A stretch of 64,000 nucleotides of DNA from assembly GCA_030715195.1 (NCBI GenBank), contig JAUYVI010000007.1, positions 62,001 to 126,000 of the forward strand, read 5' to 3'. This DNA is from Dongia sedimenti (GTDB lineage Bacteria > Pseudomonadota > Alphaproteobacteria > Dongiales > Dongiaceae). The notes beneath the pieces were generated by a model. That model saw only the letters and a list, made by a program, of their open reading frames with translations. It did not search any database and had not been told where the DNA came from. The number at the start of each line of letters is the position of its first letter. Position 1 is the stretch's first letter. The translations under genes and the position numbers were made by a program. Of the stretch, positions 35,894-44,506 are shown one piece after another.

Positions 35894-36031
35894 TGCACAA
35901 ATGCGAGACACATTCCGGAAAAAGCACGGGACCAACCTGCGCTGGATGAAAGCTATTGGCGCAAAGCGCGAGGTGCCGGATGCCCCCTGGCGCCAAGTGT
36001 TCTCGGCAAGAAACTCGTGTGGGACCATGTC

Positions 36032-37198
36032 ATGGTAGACCTGAGCGCGTTCTACGTCGCGATCGACAATCTTGGAGAAATCGGCTCGGTGTTCGGCGGG
36101 GATGTCGCGCGTGAGGTTCACGCGGAAGTGGGTCGGCGCCTCGGCAGTGACCTGCGCCTGGACTACAAGATGAAGCCGATAAAATCGTTGGGATTTGCGC
36201 TGTCGGCACGGCGCGTTGCGGATGTGGAATGCCACCATGCGACCAAAGTCGCCATGGCCCTTCAATCAGCGACGGCATATCCGATCACGATAGGCAACTT
36301 ATCGGTTGCCGTGAGTCTGAGCTGCCGCCAGCATCAGTGCGAAAAGCATGACATCCATCAGGGCTGCGGCCATGTCTCCCGGCAGGCCTATCTCGCGGAT
36401 ATGGGCGCGGCGACTTTCGCATACCTTGCGTTGAGCGAGGGACGCTTCTATCTGGAAGAGCAACCGATCCACCGCGCCGGCAGCCAGGGCGTCTATCTCT
36501 ACAAGGAATGCTTGATCCGACTCTGCGACGAAAGGGAGCGGGCCGTGATGCCGGCTCTCTACATCCCGGCCCTGGAGCGCCTCGGCCTGACCCGCGCTTT
36601 CGATCGACAGATCGTCAGTGTCGTCATCGAAGAGCTGAAGCAGCGGCGTGACGTGGTTCTCGGCTGCAACGTCTCCGCTCGGTCCGTGTCTCTTGATCTG
36701 TGGTGGCAGGAGCAGTTTCCGCTGCTGCTGAAGGCGTCCGGGGTTTCTGGCCGCTTGATAGTCGAGCTGACTGAGTCTGCCCAGCCATACAGCTTCGAAG
36801 TTGTGGCCCGGTTCGTTTCCCATCTCCAGAAAGCCGGATGTCGCGTCGCTCTTGACGACTTCGGAACAGGCTATAGCTCGTTCGGGCTGGCGGCTGACGT
36901 GGTGTTTGACATCATCAAGATCGATCGGTCCTACCTGAGGAGGAGAGGGCCGGCCGAGGACGCGGGGTTCCTTCTGCCGAACCTCATCACCATCGCCCGA
37001 TCCATGGCGAGAGACGTTGTCGTCGAAGGGGTGGAGACCGAAACAGATCTCGCCGCCGCGCGCCTGGCTGGAGCACATTGGGTTCAGGGCTACTTCATCG
37101 GAAGGCCCGAGGTCTCGATGAATCACCGCGGCCAAGATATCGTATCCCTCGAGATGAACGACTTTGTTCAAACCGCAGCCGTTCAGGCCGGCGAGTAA
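36032..37198 (+). CDS. EAL-domain c-di-GMP protein with degenerate GGDEF-like domain
   Basis: The frame is open from 35843, but the upstream part covers an operator-like repeat, so I choose ATG 36032 (388 residues). The N-terminal ~130 residues resemble a GGDEF fold without the signature (FGGDVAREVHAEVG only). A Cys/His-rich segment (CRQHQCEKHDIHQGCGH) follows. The EAL domain keeps all key residues: E in YKECLIR, N in CNVSA, E in VELTES, DDFGTGYSS, K in IKIDRS, EGVETE and VQGY. It is therefore probably an active phosphodiesterase lowering c-di-GMP, the usual switch between surface-attached and free life. Confidence 0.82.
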   Translation: MVDLSAFYVAIDNLGEIGSVFGGDVAREVHAEVGRRLGSDLRLDYKMKPIKSLGFALSARRVADVECHHATKVAMALQSATAYPITIGNLSVAVSLSCRQHQCEKHDIHQGCGHVSRQAYLADMGAATFAYLALSEGRFYLEEQPIHRAGSQGVYLYKECLIRLCDERERAVMPALYIPALERLGLTRAFDRQIVSVVIEELKQRRDVVLGCNVSARSVSLDLWWQEQFPLLLKASGVSGRLIVELTESAQPYSFEVVARFVSHLQKAGCRVALDDFGTGYSSFGLAADVVFDIIKIDRSYLRRRGPAEDAGFLLPNLITIARSMARDVVVEGVETETDLAAARLAGAHWVQGYFIGRPEVSMNHRGQDIVSLEMNDFVQTAAVQAGE

Positions 37199-37235
37199 GT
37201 CTGTACGCCATGTCTCGGGCCTGTGGTGCGCCTTC

Positions 37236-37742
37236 ATGAGAGTGTCGTCAGTCAGCATCCGGCGAGCGAGCCCACGAGACGCAGCGATCCTGTCAGAGAT
37301 ACATCGCGTGTCGTGGTGGCACGCTTATGAGGGCATCATTCCTCACGGCGCCCTTACGCTGATGATTGGGCGCCGGAGCATAGTCTGGTGGCGCCGCCTG
37401 GTGCACCGATCGGTGCCGGTGCTGGTGGCCGATTTCTCCGGCGAGATCGTCGGCTATGCGGCCTTCGGCGCAAACCGTTCCCGCTGCTTGCCGCAGCAAG
37501 GCGAGGTATACGAGCTCTACCTGCGTCCAGAGTATCAGGGCGTTGGCATCGGCCGCGAACTTTTTGCTGAAGCACGGCATTGCTTGAAGTCTCTCCGTCT
37601 CTCCGGCCTGGTGACATGGTGCCTCGAAGGCAGCGAGGCAAGTGGGCGGTTCTTGCGAACTCAGGGCGGTGTGGACGCCGTGGAGGGCTACGAGACGTTT
37701 GGTGAAGCGCGACTGAAGAAGATTGGCTTCGTATGGAGCTAG
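37236..37742 (+). CDS. GNAT-family N-acetyltransferase
   Basis: ATG 37236 gives 168 residues starting MRVSSVSIRRASPRDAA. The acetyl-CoA-binding motif A is VYELYLRPEYQGVGIGRELF near residue 95, with the Q/RxxGxG/A element. The substrate is unknown. It lies 38 bases after the EAL stop and may be co-transcribed. Confidence 0.85.
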   Translation: MRVSSVSIRRASPRDAAILSEIHRVSWWHAYEGIIPHGALTLMIGRRSIVWWRRLVHRSVPVLVADFSGEIVGYAAFGANRSRCLPQQGEVYELYLRPEYQGVGIGRELFAEARHCLKSLRLSGLVTWCLEGSEASGRFLRTQGGVDAVEGYETFGEARLKKIGFVWS

Positions 37743-38146
37743 CGCTCCTAGCGTCAACTGGAGCGACTGGCCCTTCTCGGCGCATCAGCACAGTTGAGCT
37801 AGGGCAAGGGTTGCACTAGATGGCGCCCGCCGCAACAACCTACCACCACACCACATGCTCCGCTCCGCGGTCGAGGTGCGTATCGCAGCCTTTCAGCGCT
37901 GTGTCGCCACACCGGCCTGTACAAAGCGATACAAACCTCAACGTCCAAGCAATGCACCAGAAGCAATCCTGCTTTCAAGTCTCCTCCGTGTCGACACGCA
38001 AATGCGCAGCACGGAACGGGGGCCTCGTACTTGAGAATGCTTCATTGGAAATCGACCGAATACGCTCGATGTGTCTTGCCACGACGTGTGGGGCTCCGTC
38101 CGGCTCCGGACCGCTGGCCTGAAGACGGGAGCCGCTCGAACCGCAG
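37743..38146. other. Intergenic control region of the giant surface-protein operon
   Basis: There is no supported gene. It contains the TACAAA tandem at 37920-37935. Just before the likely start, a 7-bp inverted repeat (CGGCTCC at 38101-38107, GGAGCCG at 38128-38134) could form a hairpin in the leader. Base composition is less GC-rich than in the coding DNA. Confidence 0.5.
37920..37935. promoter_or_regulatory. Tandem half-site TACAAA-N4-TACAAA (before the giant gene)
   Basis: TACAAA at 37920-37925 and 37930-37935 with spacer GCGA. It shares GCCTGTACAAA with the EAL site and GCGATACAAA with the site at 51849. It lies about 210 bases upstream of the giant ORF start. Confidence 0.5.
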
Positions 38147-41100
38147 GTGCGGGAACGCGTGGGGTTTCCTGTGATCTTCGGCCGTCGCGGCAACTCAATC
38201 GCGGTGATCGCAGTTTGCGCGCTGATTGCGCTCGTGTGTCCCGGCCTGGCCGGGAGCGCGCTTGCGCAGGCTTTTCCGGGATGTACGGCGGCCATGTATC
38301 TGACCCAAAGTCCCGGAAGCACCCCCGCCACGTTCTATGCGATCGATGTCTCGACCAATCCTTTCAGCTTTGCCGCGATCGCTACAGAGCCAATCTATGG
38401 ATACAACGCCACCGCCTACAATCCAGCCGACAATTACATCTACGCGATGAGGACCGGCGGCGATGGCGCGGGCCACAAATCCCTCCTTAGGATCGGCTCA
38501 AACGGCCTTGCAACTCAGGTGCACGTCTTCGCCGATACGGAGACGGCGCTCAATTCGGCGGGAAACCTGGTCGCCGGTGAGATCGGAGCGGACGGCTACT
38601 ACTACGTCTATGCTGGTGGCTCCGCGACGACTCTCTTCAAGATCAGCCTCAGCGACTATTCAGTCACGTCATTCAACTTGGGGGCGGCGTTGTATGCCCC
38701 GGATTTCGCCTGGTATGGGGGTCGGCTCTACGGGATCAGCAGTCAAAACGGCCAGCTGTACTCCATAGATCCGAGCACCGGCGTCGCCACCGCAGTCGGT
38801 CCGCAGCATGAGGCGGTAGGATATGGCGCAATGTTCGGTGCCTCGAACGGCATCTTTGGCTCGTCGAACACCGGCGGCTTCTATCGGATTGATCCGAACA
38901 CTGGCACCACGACGCTGATTTCCGGTTCCCCCGCCTCGGGCGGGAATGATGGAGCCAAGTGCTACAGCACGGCACTGACCTTTCCGATCGACCTGTCCAT
39001 CAGCATTGCGGACAGCGCGCAGTATTATAGGGCGGGCACGAACGTAGGCTACACCATCGTCGTCGGGAATGAAGGGCCATACGGAACCCAAGGTGCGACA
39101 GTCAATGCAGGCCTGCCCTCAGGCATTTCCGAGGCCAGCTGGACCTGCGGCCAAGCGACGGCCGGAGCAGCCTGCGGAGCGGCCACCGGAACCGGCGCCA
39201 TCAACAACACCGTCAATCTTCCCGCGGGATCCTCCGTCACCTACTCGCTTACGCTGACCATACCGGCCGAGTTTTCGGGCGATCTCACGGTCGTCGCGTC
39301 GGTTTCTCCGCCCGCCGACAGCGGGGAGGCGGACTCCAGCAACAACAGTGCGTCCGATACGGACACGCAGGCTCTGCCCCAAATGGCCGTTACCAAGATT
39401 GGCGCTCTCGATGACGCGAATGGCAATGGATATGCCGATGCCGGCGAGGCGGTCAGGTACTCAATTGCCGTCAGGAACGCCGGCAACGTGACCTTGGCTG
39501 GAGTAGCGCCGCAGGACGCCGGGCCGAGCTTCAACGGGCACGCCGCAGCAGGGACGCTTTCGAACTTCTCTCCCGCCTCGGCGGACTTGCCGGCCGGCGC
39601 GGAGCAGATCTTTACGGCCACCTATGATCTCGCCCAAGCCGACATCGACCACGGCGGGCCAATCGCCAACAGCGCCACAGCCTCGGGCACCGACCCGCTC
39701 GCCAACACTGTCGCGAGCGACTCCGTCGGAGCGACGACTACGCTCGATCAGGTCGCGAACCTGAGTTTGGAGACGTCTGGCACGCTCAACGACACGAACG
39801 GCAATGGGGTCGCCGATGCCGGGGAGACGATCTCCTATAGCTACGTTGTTTCCAACGCCGGCAACGTTACATTGACAGACGTCGCGGTGAGCGACGGCTT
39901 GGCGACGGCGAGCGAGGATCCGCAGACCCTGGCGCCGGGAGCCAGTTTTACATTCCACGCCAGTTACGTCATCACTCAGTCAGATATCGACGCCTCCGCC
40001 GTTGCGAGCACAGCGACGGTTGGGGGGATCGATCCGCTCGGTGACGCAATCACGAGCGACCCGGTCAGCACGTCGATCCCGCTTAGCCAGGTCGCGGCGC
40101 TGAGCCTCGAGAAGTCGGGCGCTCTGAACGACGCCAACGGCAATGGGGTCGCCGACTCGGGCGAGACGATCATCTACACCTATGACGTCACCAATACTGG
40201 CAACGTGACGCTGACCGGCGTCACGGTGACCGAGGACCCGGCAACCGCGACCGAGGAGTCGCAGACGCTGGCGCCCGGCGAAAGTAGTACCTCTCATTCG
40301 ACCTACACCATCACTCAGGCAGATATCGACGCGGGTTCGGTGAGCAGCGTTGCCACGGCCTCCGGTGTCGATCCTCCAGGCAACGTCGTTACCAGCAATC
40401 CTGCCAGTGCGATGGTGACTCTCAGCCAGGTGTCCGCTCTGACCATCCAGGGGACTAGCCAGGCGCGTGACTCAGATGGCAACGGTCGCATCGATGCAGG
40501 GGAGCGGATCGACTACAGCTATGTGGTCTCCAACTCCGGCAATACCACGCTCACAGACGTCACGGTAAGCAACAGTCCGACGGCGGTGAGCGAGAACCCG
40601 CAAACCGTGACACCGGGCGATAGCTTCACCTTCCACGCGACATATACCGTCACCCAGGCCGATATCGATGTCGGCACGGTGGAGAGCACGGCATCGGCGA
40701 GCGGATCGGACCTCGAGGGAGCGGCTGTCGTGAGCGCACCGGTCAGCTTGCCCACTCAAATCACCCAGGTCCCGCAGCTAACGGTTCAACAGACAGGTGA
40801 ATTGGACGATTGGAATGGCAACGGTTATGCCGATGCCGGCGAGTCAATCTCATACATCTACCAGGCCACGAATACCGGGAATGTCACGCTGACAGACGTC
40901 GTCGTCAGCAGTGCCCCGGCGCCGGTAGCAGAGGGTCCACAAACCTTGGCACCGGGCGGGAGTTTCACCTTCCACGCCAACTACACCATCGCCCAAGCCG
41001 ATATCGAATCAGGTGCCGTAACAAGCACGGCCACGGCGTCGGGCACCGACCCGCTCGCCAATGCCGTCGTGAGCGACCCGACCAGCGAGACGATCCAGCT

Positions 41101-44100
41101 TACCCAGGCGTCGGGGTTGAGCGTCGAGACGTTCAGCACGCTGAACGACACGAACGGAAACGGAGTCATCGATCCCGGGGAGACAATCGACTACAGCTAC
41201 CAGGTTTCGGACATCGGAAACGTCACGTTGACGGGCGTCACCGTGAGCAACGCACCAGCGCCCGTGAGCGAGAATCCCCAGACGCTGGCGCCGGGCGAGA
41301 GTTTCACCTTCCACGCTACCTACACCATTACTCAGGCCGACATCGATGCCGGCGCGGTCATCAGCAGCGCGACGGCGAACGGGATCGATCCGCTCGGTGA
41401 TCCGGTTACGAGCGAGCCGGTCAGCACGACGGTTCCGCTCACCCAGGTTGCCGCACTCAGCGTCGAGAAGTCGGGCACGCTGAGCGACGCGAACGGTAAC
41501 GGGGTCGCTGATCCGGGAGAGACGATCACTTACACCTACATCGTCACCAACACCGGCAATGTGACGCTGACCGACGTCCTGGTTACTGACGACCCGGCCA
41601 CGGTGACTGGGGGGCCGCAGACGCTGGGGCCCGGCGAGAGTTGCACCTTCACGGGCACCTATGCCGCGACGGCCGGGGACATTGAGAGCGGTTCGGTGAC
41701 CAGTGGTCCGGCGACGGTCGGCGGCACGGACCCCACAGGCAACCCGGTCGCCGGCACTTCCGGCGAGACCACGACCGTGCCGCCGAATGTGACGGCTGCC
41801 CTGTCGCTCGTCGCAAGCGAACCCGTCGTCAACGATGCGAACGGCAACGGCCATGCCGACGCCGGCGAAACGATCTCCTACAGCTATCAGATCACCAACA
41901 CCGGCAACGTCACCTTGACGAATGTCACGGTGAACAATGGCCCGGCGACAGCGAGCGAAGACCCGCAGATGCTCGCTCCTGGAGAGAACTCTCCCGTCCA
42001 TTCAACCTACACCATTGCGCAAGCCGACATCGACGCCGGCACGGTCACGAGCAGCGCGATGGCGAGCGGCATCGATCCGCTCGGTGATCCGGTCACGAGC
42101 GACCCGGTCAGCACGACGGTTCCGCTCACCCAGGTCGCGGTACTAAGCGTCGAGAAGTCGGGCACTCTGAGCGACGCGAACGGCAACGGGGTCGCCGATC
42201 CGGGAGAGACGATCACATATACCTACATCGTCACCAACACCGGCAACGTCACGCTGACCGACGTCACCGTGACCGATGACCCGGCGACGGTGGCCGGGGG
42301 GTCGCAGATGCTGGGGCCCGGCGAGAGTTACACCTTCACGGGCACCTATACCGCGACGGCTGGGGGCATCGAGAACGGCTCGGTGACCAGTGGTCCGGCG
42401 ACGGTCGGCGGCACGGACACCACAGGCAACCCGGTCGCCGGCACTTCCGGCGAGACCACGACCGTGCCGCCGAATGTGACCGCTGCCCTGTCACTCGTCG
42501 CGAGCGAGCCCGTCGTCGACGACGCGAACGGCAACGGCCATGCCGACGCCGGCGAAACGATCTCCTACAGCTATCAGGTCACCAACACCGGCAACGTCAC
42601 CTTGACGGATGTCACGGTGAGCGACGAGCTGGTATCGGAAAGCGGGGGGCCGCAAGCGCTCGCAACGATCAGCGAAGACCCGCAGTCACTGCCGGCCGGC
42701 GCGCGCTTCACCTTCCACGCCACCTATGCCGTCACCCAAGCGAACATCGACGCGGGTTTCGTGACGCGCACGGCGACGGCGAGCGGGACAGACCCTGTCG
42801 GCACCGTCGTCACAAGTACCCCGGCCACTGCAGCAACCCAGCTCAGTCAGAGCTCGGGACTGAGCATCGAAAAGACCGGCACGCTGATCGACGCTAACGG
42901 GAATGGGGTCGTCGATCCCGGAGAGACGATCACCTACACCTACCTTGTCACCAACACCGGCAACGTCACGGTGACGGGCGTCACGGTGACCGATGACCCG
43001 GCGACGGTGGCCGACGAGCCTCAGACGCTGGCGCCGGGCGAGAGTTACACCTTCACCGGCACCTATACCGCGACGGCTGGGGGCATCGATAATGGTTCGG
43101 TGAGCAGCACGGCGACGGTTGGTGGCACGGATCCCAGTGGGAACTCTCTCGAAGGCACCTCCAACGCGACGAACGTACCGTCCGGCCTGACACGTGCCAT
43201 TTCTCTCACCACGACCGGATCGCTGAACGACGCCAATGGCAACGGCCAGGCCGATGTCGGCGAGGCAATCGACTTCAGCTACTTGGTCAGGAACACCGGC
43301 ACAGTCCTGCTGACGAATGTCGTGGTAACCGACGGCCTCACGACCGTCAGTGAGGCCGCGCAAAGCATCGCGGCTGGGGGGACCTTCACCTTCCATGCCT
43401 CCTATATCATTGCTGAAGCCGATCTCAACGCGGGCTCGGTGACGAGCACTGCGACGGCCTCGGGCACAGATGCCGCCGGCGTCGAGGTCGCAAGCGATCC
43501 ATTCAGTGTGGCCACCTCGCTCAGCGCGGTCTCGACTCAATCGATCGCTCTCACCAAGCAAGCGCTCCTGTCACAGGTGCGACGAGGCGAGAAGGTCCCT
43601 TACCTGATTTCAGCCACCAATGGTGCGGGCACCTCCCTCGCTGGGGTGTCGGTAACGGACGTGATCCCTGTTGGCTTCCGCTATGTCGACGGCTCCGCAA
43701 CCATCGACGGCTCCAAAACGACGCCGAAAGTCGGCGGCCGCAGCATCATCTTCCAGGGGCTTGCACTCCCCGCCAACCAGAAGACCAGCATCCGGCTGGA
43801 GCTGCTGGCCTTGAGCACGGCGACACCCGGCAAGCACGTCAACTCGGCAAGGGCAACGGACTCGGCCGGACATGCCATCTCGGTGACCGCGCACGCGGAG
43901 GTGGAGATTGTGGTCGAGCCGGTGTTCGACTGCGGCGACGTGATCGGCAAGGTGTTCGACGATTGGAACAAGAACGGATACGAGGATGACGGCGAACCCG
44001 GTATGCCCGGCGTGCGCCTCGCCACGGTCAAGGGATGGTTGATAACAACCGACCGTTTCGGCCGCTTCCACGTGCCTTGCGCGGAGCTTCCCGATCAACG

Positions 44101-44506
44101 TATCGGATCGAATTTCATCCTCAAGCTCGACCCGCGCTCATTGCCGAGCGACTACCGGCTGACGACAGAGAATCCCCGCGTGGTGCGCCTCACCGCGGGC
44201 AAGGCAACGAAACTCAACTTCGGGGCCTCACCTGGCAGGATGGTCAAGGTCGACCTCAGCGACGCGGCTTTCGAGGCGGATGGTGTCCAGCTTGCCAAGA
44301 GATTCGCCGATCGCATTCCAGCTTTGATCGAGCTTCTCCGCCAGGAACCGTCCGTCCTGGTCCTGCACTACGCCGGTACCTCTGTGGACGCGGAACTTGC
44401 CGACCGGCGACTGAAGTCGCTGGAGGCCTTCGTGCGTCAACGTTGGCGAGAAGGAGAGCCTCCCCATGACCTTGCGATTGAGACGCGCCTGGAGTCGGGA
44501 CGATGA
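38147..44506 (+). CDS. Giant secreted repeat protein: propeller-like domain, DUF11/DUF7507-type repeats, SdrD-B-like domain
   Basis: It has 2119 residues from GTG 38147; GTG 38159 or 38171 are also possible. A signal peptide (IAVIAVCALIALVC...SALAQ) is followed by a propeller-like domain of ~240 residues (AMYLTQSPGSTPATFYAID...). A DUF11 domain lies near 280-400. Twelve ~113-residue repeats span about 411-1795, each opening with DxNGNGxxDxGE and then YxxxVTNTGNVTLTxV. A further DUF11-like domain is near 1800-1920, an SdrD/CnaB-like domain (GKVFDDWNKNGYEDDGEPGMPGV) near 1930, and an OmpA-like remnant (QLAKRFADRIPALIELL) near 2050. The DxNGNG loops suggest calcium-stabilised stacking. There is no C-terminal sorting or barrel sequence; the next gene supplies that. 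Stop and next start overlap (ATGA). Confidence 0.85.
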   Translation: MRERVGFPVIFGRRGNSIAVIAVCALIALVCPGLAGSALAQAFPGCTAAMYLTQSPGSTPATFYAIDVSTNPFSFAAIATEPIYGYNATAYNPADNYIYAMRTGGDGAGHKSLLRIGSNGLATQVHVFADTETALNSAGNLVAGEIGADGYYYVYAGGSATTLFKISLSDYSVTSFNLGAALYAPDFAWYGGRLYGISSQNGQLYSIDPSTGVATAVGPQHEAVGYGAMFGASNGIFGSSNTGGFYRIDPNTGTTTLISGSPASGGNDGAKCYSTALTFPIDLSISIADSAQYYRAGTNVGYTIVVGNEGPYGTQGATVNAGLPSGISEASWTCGQATAGAACGAATGTGAINNTVNLPAGSSVTYSLTLTIPAEFSGDLTVVASVSPPADSGEADSSNNSASDTDTQALPQMAVTKIGALDDANGNGYADAGEAVRYSIAVRNAGNVTLAGVAPQDAGPSFNGHAAAGTLSNFSPASADLPAGAEQIFTATYDLAQADIDHGGPIANSATASGTDPLANTVASDSVGATTTLDQVANLSLETSGTLNDTNGNGVADAGETISYSYVVSNAGNVTLTDVAVSDGLATASEDPQTLAPGASFTFHASYVITQSDIDASAVASTATVGGIDPLGDAITSDPVSTSIPLSQVAALSLEKSGALNDANGNGVADSGETIIYTYDVTNTGNVTLTGVTVTEDPATATEESQTLAPGESSTSHSTYTITQADIDAGSVSSVATASGVDPPGNVVTSNPASAMVTLSQVSALTIQGTSQARDSDGNGRIDAGERIDYSYVVSNSGNTTLTDVTVSNSPTAVSENPQTVTPGDSFTFHATYTVTQADIDVGTVESTASASGSDLEGAAVVSAPVSLPTQITQVPQLTVQQTGELDDWNGNGYADAGESISYIYQATNTGNVTLTDVVVSSAPAPVAEGPQTLAPGGSFTFHANYTIAQADIESGAVTSTATASGTDPLANAVVSDPTSETIQLTQASGLSVETFSTLNDTNGNGVIDPGETIDYSYQVSDIGNVTLTGVTVSNAPAPVSENPQTLAPGESFTFHATYTITQADIDAGAVISSATANGIDPLGDPVTSEPVSTTVPLTQVAALSVEKSGTLSDANGNGVADPGETITYTYIVTNTGNVTLTDVLVTDDPATVTGGPQTLGPGESCTFTGTYAATAGDIESGSVTSGPATVGGTDPTGNPVAGTSGETTTVPPNVTAALSLVASEPVVNDANGNGHADAGETISYSYQITNTGNVTLTNVTVNNGPATASEDPQMLAPGENSPVHSTYTIAQADIDAGTVTSSAMASGIDPLGDPVTSDPVSTTVPLTQVAVLSVEKSGTLSDANGNGVADPGETITYTYIVTNTGNVTLTDVTVTDDPATVAGGSQMLGPGESYTFTGTYTATAGGIENGSVTSGPATVGGTDTTGNPVAGTSGETTTVPPNVTAALSLVASEPVVDDANGNGHADAGETISYSYQVTNTGNVTLTDVTVSDELVSESGGPQALATISEDPQSLPAGARFTFHATYAVTQANIDAGFVTRTATASGTDPVGTVVTSTPATAATQLSQSSGLSIEKTGTLIDANGNGVVDPGETITYTYLVTNTGNVTVTGVTVTDDPATVADEPQTLAPGESYTFTGTYTATAGGIDNGSVSSTATVGGTDPSGNSLEGTSNATNVPSGLTRAISLTTTGSLNDANGNGQADVGEAIDFSYLVRNTGTVLLTNVVVTDGLTTVSEAAQSIAAGGTFTFHASYIIAEADLNAGSVTSTATASGTDAAGVEVASDPFSVATSLSAVSTQSIALTKQALLSQVRRGEKVPYLISATNGAGTSLAGVSVTDVIPVGFRYVDGSATIDGSKTTPKVGGRSIIFQGLALPANQKTSIRLELLALSTATPGKHVNSARATDSAGHAISVTAHAEVEIVVEPVFDCGDVIGKVFDDWNKNGYEDDGEPGMPGVRLATVKGWLITTDRFGRFHVPCAELPDQRIGSNFILKLDPRSLPSDYRLTTENPRVVRLTAGKATKLNFGASPGRMVKVDLSDAAFEADGVQLAKRFADRIPALIELLRQEPSVLVLHYAGTSVDAELADRRLKSLEAFVRQRWREGEPPHDLAIETRLESGR
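39390..43530 (+). repeat. Twelve in-frame protein-coding repeats, unit about 340 bp
   Basis: The calcium-loop codons (D-x-N-G-N-G) recur at about 39410, 39787, 40129, 40471, 40804, 41143, 41486, 41834, 42173, 42521, 42890 and 43227, a period of roughly 333-377 bases. Units differ at most positions except a few. The DNA carries coding repeats and is not a CRISPR or satellite array. Confidence 0.85.
41338..42622 (+). repeat. Recent 687-bp tandem duplication inside the repeat array
   Basis: Repeats 7-8 (about 41338-41935) and 9-10 (about 42025-42622) are nearly identical at the DNA level with a constant offset of 687 bases (229 codons). For example, the calcium-loop Asp codons are at 41486/42173 and 41834/42521. 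This implies recent unequal recombination adding two domains, so repeat number may vary between strains. Confidence 0.8.

Noticed and set aside
35843..36031. N-terminal extension of the EAL protein from 35843
   Set aside because: It would translate across the TACAAA operator-like repeat, has no domain similarity and starts only 45 bases after the XRE stop; a later start is more likely.
39390..43530. Regular repeats considered as a CRISPR or satellite array
   Set aside because: The ~340-base period is in frame, conserved at the protein level (calcium-loop and NTGNVTL motifs) and lacks short identical repeats with unique spacers.
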